DNA from: Membranipora membranacea
Lineage: Eukaryota; Bryozoa; Gymnolaemata; Cheilostomatida; Membraniporidae
NCBI GenBank assembly: GCA_914767715.1
Contig: OU612068.1
Location: 20,770,001 to 20,834,000 of the forward strand
Direction: 5' to 3'
DNA length: 64,000 nucleotides
Shown: one piece after another, positions 60,166 through 64,000 of the stretch
How the letters are laid out: every line of letters starts with the position of its first letter
Position numbering within the stretch: the first letter of the stretch is position 1
Made by a program: the position numbers and the translations under genes
Notes under the pieces: generated by a model
What the model saw: the letters and a program-made list of their open reading frames with translations, nothing else
Told to the model about the DNA's origin: nothing
Databases searched by the model: none

Positions 60166-62009
60166 CATCCTCAAAAAAGAATGTATCACTGTGTTCTTCT
60201 TCTCAATTATATCAGATGGCCTTCCTAACATTTGACTTTATCTAACAGGTTCTCCCATCTCAGCAAGTAGTGTGGTTTCTGTATCAGTCCGCACTAACAA
60301 GGGGGGACTATCCAATGCCACAGAGATCTTTTGCTGATTTATAATCTTGCTACTGCCTGAGACTCTCGGTAAGTTAACTCTTAGAAAATAAGAAAATTAT
60401 AATTTAGCTCACATGATAGACCAGTATGGAGAAAAGAATGTGATACAAGAAACCATCATACTAACAATATTATAAGTTAAATAATGCTCACAGGTGATTT
60501 TGTATTATTTTTTTTTTCATGTGTTTATTGCTTACTATAAAACTAGAGTAAGTAGAACGGTATTAAAAGTATATAAAAAGTTAAAAGGCAATGAGACAGT
60601 CAGATAGCTCAATGCTAGAACAGAGACTGCCCGACAAGAACACATAACATCACACTCGCCCTGCCGGAAAGACAGAGCAAAACATCCGCAACCTTCCAAC
60701 AATCAGACTGCCTCCCACAGGCGCGCTGCCAGGCCACCCAAGGAACCAGACTGAGTACATGTTTCCACTCCCATAAGGTACCTGTTGAACAGGTTGACAC
60801 CATGGCACAACAGGGACCTCTCACCTCGCTTGTTTTTGGCCTTTTTCGTTCGTTAATTGTTTGATCCGGTATAATAGTCATGGTCTGAATTTAGAGTGTT
60901 GATAAATTCATTTAAAAGTGTTCTTAAAAATAGTTACAAAGAGCAGTATTGGAATAGAATATTCAAAGGCACTATATTTAAAGTCCTAAAAAGAGTTCAA
61001 ACATGATCTTTAGTTTTCAGGCCTAATAACTTGTTTGCCTTGTAATGTATTTTATAGACCGATCGATCCGATCGCTTCTTATTTAGTTTGCTTGCAACAC
61101 ATTGTTAGACAAAGGGTCTATGCTGAGAAAACTGATATCCTTTATTGATCTTTTCTTTGCGCAGGCACAGGACGGTATAGGATATTTTCTTTGCATATGA
61201 TAGTTATATATCATAATATTATTTCAACGCATAACCAAAGCGCTAAAATCACTCTGGTAAAGTTTAAAACAAAGCCACACAGTGTCCAATCATAGGTGAA
61301 TATCAGCTAGCGGAGAAGTTTTTTCAAGGTTAAATTCTACTGTTGGTCTAAGATTTGTCTTGTTATCATATTACACACTATCAGGAATTATTGTATGAAC
61401 TGTCGCTAGACATAACCTTGAAGGTCATACACATGCCACATATGTGTGCTGAAAACTGAAATTTTATGATTTATGAATTGATGTTCAGTAGCTGAATACA
61501 GCTTGAGAAGAATCAATTAACCAAATTTCGTACATAAGAATCTGTCGTCTGTCTGTCTGTCTATGCTATAATGCTGTACCAATATGATGATATTATGTTA
61601 TATAGAACATTGATGTCAGACTGTCTGTTATTTGCAGACTCGGTGGTATTATATATATCGTAGGACGTAGAGTGACAGAAATAAGAAATTGTCATAGGAT
61701 TAACACCACTTGACCTTCAAGTAAAGGTAACTATTACTATGCAAAACAGCTATACCATATTTATCTAACACAAAAAATTCCACGAATCTATAACCGTTGA
61801 TCAAAAGTTGAAAACAAAAGTTACATGCAATGATTGATAAATTTGATATAGTCATTTCCTTTTAAATTGTAAATATGTTTTCGATTGACGGGCTAGTTAT
61901 AAAATAACCTAGTAATATTATAGATTTCATTTATATATTTATAGAACGCTTGTAATAGTATAGACAGCGGAGGCTAAGATATGTCAGATTTCCACCAACA
62001 TTAAACATC

Positions 62010-64000
62010 ATGGGTCACAAGGTGAGTTGAGATATGCCCCCTGATTAGTAAGAGAATCGAAGCTATACTTTGCAAAATTGTACAGCTTTATCACTGCCAC
62101 TGAGTTAGTTAGTTATCTATTCTATTTTATCATTAGACAAAATAAAAACAAATATGCCTGTTTTTGCGACAAAATGTATGTACAATTATGTTTTCAAAAG
62201 ATATATAGATTGGATGTTAGTAAGGTGCTTTTTTGATACATAGGGATAGTGGAAAATTGAAAAAAATTGATAAAACAACTCGGGTTTGAGGCTAAACACA
62301 AAAAATAAGAAACTCCGAGTTTGATGTGATAATAATATAGTAAATGAGTTCATGAATGTTATGCTATGGTTCGACTACAGGTGAAAAGGTTGCATTGCCA
62401 CTGAATATTTTATTCGCAAATGAAGTGGCCGATGCAAGAGTATGGAAAATTTCAAAGCATTAGAAACCTCGCGGATACAACTGACCTTTTCACCTCCTTA
62501 TAAAGCACAATATGACACTTATTTTGTTGTGACCTCAGTTCAAACAGGAGGATACAATATGGTCATATTTGGTATAATTACAGGAAAGAAACGCACGGAG
62601 AGCACGGCAGAAAAGGCGTGGAGAGGTAACAACACCATCAGATAGGAGTGTGAGAGAGCTGGAAGCCAAGTTAAAAGCTATTGAGGTAATTAGACATTAA
62701 CAAAATTCACAATGTTACCCTTTGTTATACTGCATCTACATCAGGGCTCAGCAGCTGCAGGTATCAAGCAATATTGTGGGTATTTTTAATATGCGGTGAC
62801 CCTCAAAATCACCTATATTTTGTTGGTGATGTAGATAACAAGGTCTCGCAAATTGTGTCACCATGTCCTGTAAGAGTAAACTACACAGTGCAAATAAAGT
62901 CATCCGACCAAAAATGCCCATATTTCATGCATGAAGATACAAAAAACTAAGAGATGATTGCAAAAGACTTACGAATTCATAAAATTTTGACTTTCAGAGG
63001 GAGTTTATGGGAGCATATCTTGAGAATGGGAAATATGACCTCATATCACAGGTGCCCCATCTGTCTAAGCTAGCTGACACTTATGCACTGAAGTATAAGA
63101 TCAGTGGAGACTGGACTGACTGTTTAAAGGTAAGTGTTCTCTCATATTTTGCTGGAATCTCTGGGAACCAACTCTCGCAGCAGTATGAATAAAATAATCG
63201 TAATATCTTTCTCTTATATTATTTCCTGCGAAACAGATTGCTGCCCCTACCCTTCTTGGCATATCCCGGTAGTTCAACATGAAGTGTAAATCACAAAAGT
63301 TTTACCTGTTCCTCAAAGATCATGAACAATCATACTAAGCGGTTAGCAATATCTATATATTATAATAATACTGTATATTTCACAGGCTCACTCACTCTAT
63401 AACTCAATACACACCAGAACCAGACAGCCGAGTGAAGAACAATGGATGGAGAAAGCTTTTGAGCTTCAGAAGATGAGATACAAGCAGTACTGGGGAGACA
63501 ACTCAACTTTAGATTATGAAAGACACAGATCTTTGACAAACCGACTCAAAGTAGAACTGGATGACATCAGAAACAGATTTAGGAGAGATCTGGAACAAGC
63601 TGAGAAGTTGGTGAGTCAGTTTGAGACGAGCAGTAATGACCAGAACACACCAGATTCATATTATAACATAATGAAAAGAATATCACTGGACTGCTCCGAG
63701 GCAATGAGTAACTTTGCTCGAAACATAATAGGAGAGAGTGTGAAAAGTCTAAGGATGAACCTTCCGTGCGCTTTTGAGGCTGTAGCTATCGGCTCAGTAG
63801 CTCGTGGGGAAGCAACTCCATATTCAGATCTGGAGTATATTTTCCTCATTGAACATTATAGCCCAGATATTGTAAAGTATTTTGAAACTTTGGCTATGTT
63901 TTCATATTTTCTGATCGGGAATTTGGGGGAAACAAAGCTTTCTTATATGGCTATAAAGGAACTGCAGGGTTGGTTTGATGACAAGGCTACAAATGGGTTC
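62010..64000 (+). CDS. Nucleotidyltransferase-like (DUF294-type) domain protein, 3' end beyond the window
   Basis: Exons 62010-62021 (MGHK), 62584-62685, 62998-63129 and 63386 to beyond 64,000 join in phase. The product starts MGHKERNARRARQKRR, a strongly basic N-terminus, followed by a helical segment (VRELEAKLKAIEREFMGAYL) and an acidic/aromatic helical region. It then has the motif AIGSVARGEATPYSDLEYIF, which fits the G-S-x-x-R-G-E-x-x-x-x-S-D-x-E core of DNA polymerase beta-like nucleotidyltransferases of the DUF294/GlnD-N type, with likely metal ligands in SDLE. Related proteins in marine invertebrates often continue into TPR repeats; whether this one does cannot be seen here. The start is chosen because the four-codon first exon is the only in-phase donor (AAG|GTGAGT) feeding the basic second exon. 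No TATA box is obvious. Confidence 0.85.

Larger units (their letters stand above)
58660..62000. other. Stretch without a recognised gene
   Basis: The upstream exons of the kinase may lie here on the minus strand, but I could not identify a membrane segment or glycine-loop exon. It holds the tRNA-like repeats listed at 59.9-60.2 kb. A relatively GC-rich plus-strand reading at about 60,620-60,860 resembles no family I know. Confidence 0.5.

Noticed and set aside
59653-60231. 192-codon minus-strand open frame
   Set aside because: It crosses two tRNA-like repeats and shows no domain, so it is probably chance.
1-64000. CRISPR arrays, operons, bacterial ribosome binding sites
   Set aside because: None are expected or seen; gene structure is eukaryotic with GT-AG introns, and the tandem arrays here lack the spacer pattern of CRISPR.

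Overview
The window is animal nuclear DNA: AT-rich, intron-containing, with metazoan gene families (receptor-type tyrosine kinase, pancreatic-lipase/PLAT protein, WD40 protein, nucleotidyltransferase-domain protein), tRNA genes and many small transposons. There is no bacterial gene organisation. Short exons with GT-AG introns of about 50 to several hundred bases and a high repeat load suggest a marine invertebrate. A sponge or cnidarian is my best guess, but the sequence does not prove it.

Layout. 1-3,020: a decayed non-LTR retrotransposon (APE endonuclease plus reverse transcriptase), interrupted by a 34-bp palindromic insertion. 3,490-19,949, minus strand: a WD40-repeat gene of at least 24 exons; its introns hold a tRNA-Lys gene, two tRNA-Lys pseudogenes, a hAT element, a TTAA-flanked piggyBac-like MITE and another MITE. 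20-22.5 kb: no gene recognised. About 22.56-27.69 kb: a large imperfect inverted repeat carrying two head-to-head copies of a gene for a small secreted cysteine-rich peptide. The plus copy is intact; the minus copy has a damaged splice junction and a C-terminal frameshift. A tRNA-headed SINE sits in one arm only. 28.06-29.42 kb: a foldback element whose outer arms are 15-bp tandem repeats.

31,138-38,686, plus strand: a complete 13-exon lipase gene with signal peptide, catalytic Ser/Asp/His region and C-terminal PLAT domain; one intron carries a 116-bp perfect-ended hairpin insertion with a 9-bp target duplication, and the 3' UTR carries a 41-bp palindrome. 39.5-58.7 kb, minus strand: a tandem pair of tyrosine kinase 3' halves. 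The distal copy (49,201-58,648) is open but has lost the catalytic HRD aspartate, so it looks like a pseudokinase. The proximal copy (39,561-43,925) keeps that aspartate but is a pseudogene with stops, a frameshift and a MITE inside an exon. A 1,050-bp hAT element with 8-bp target duplication sits beside it, and the paralogous segment preserves the empty site. 44-48.7 kb and 51-56 kb are repeat-rich (pogo-like elements with tRNA-like inserts, foldbacks, LINE 3' fragments in inverted orientation). 62,010 to the window end, plus strand: the 5' part of a gene with a nucleotidyltransferase-like (DUF294-type) domain, running off the window.

The genes are unrelated single-transcript loci; nothing resembles an operon. 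The most distinctive points are the inverted peptide-gene pair, the pseudokinase/pseudogene pair with complementary lesions, and a set of very small palindromic insertions with 9-bp target duplications. Exon boundaries were read by hand from splice motifs and checked for phase continuity. Where phase did not close, the entry says so.
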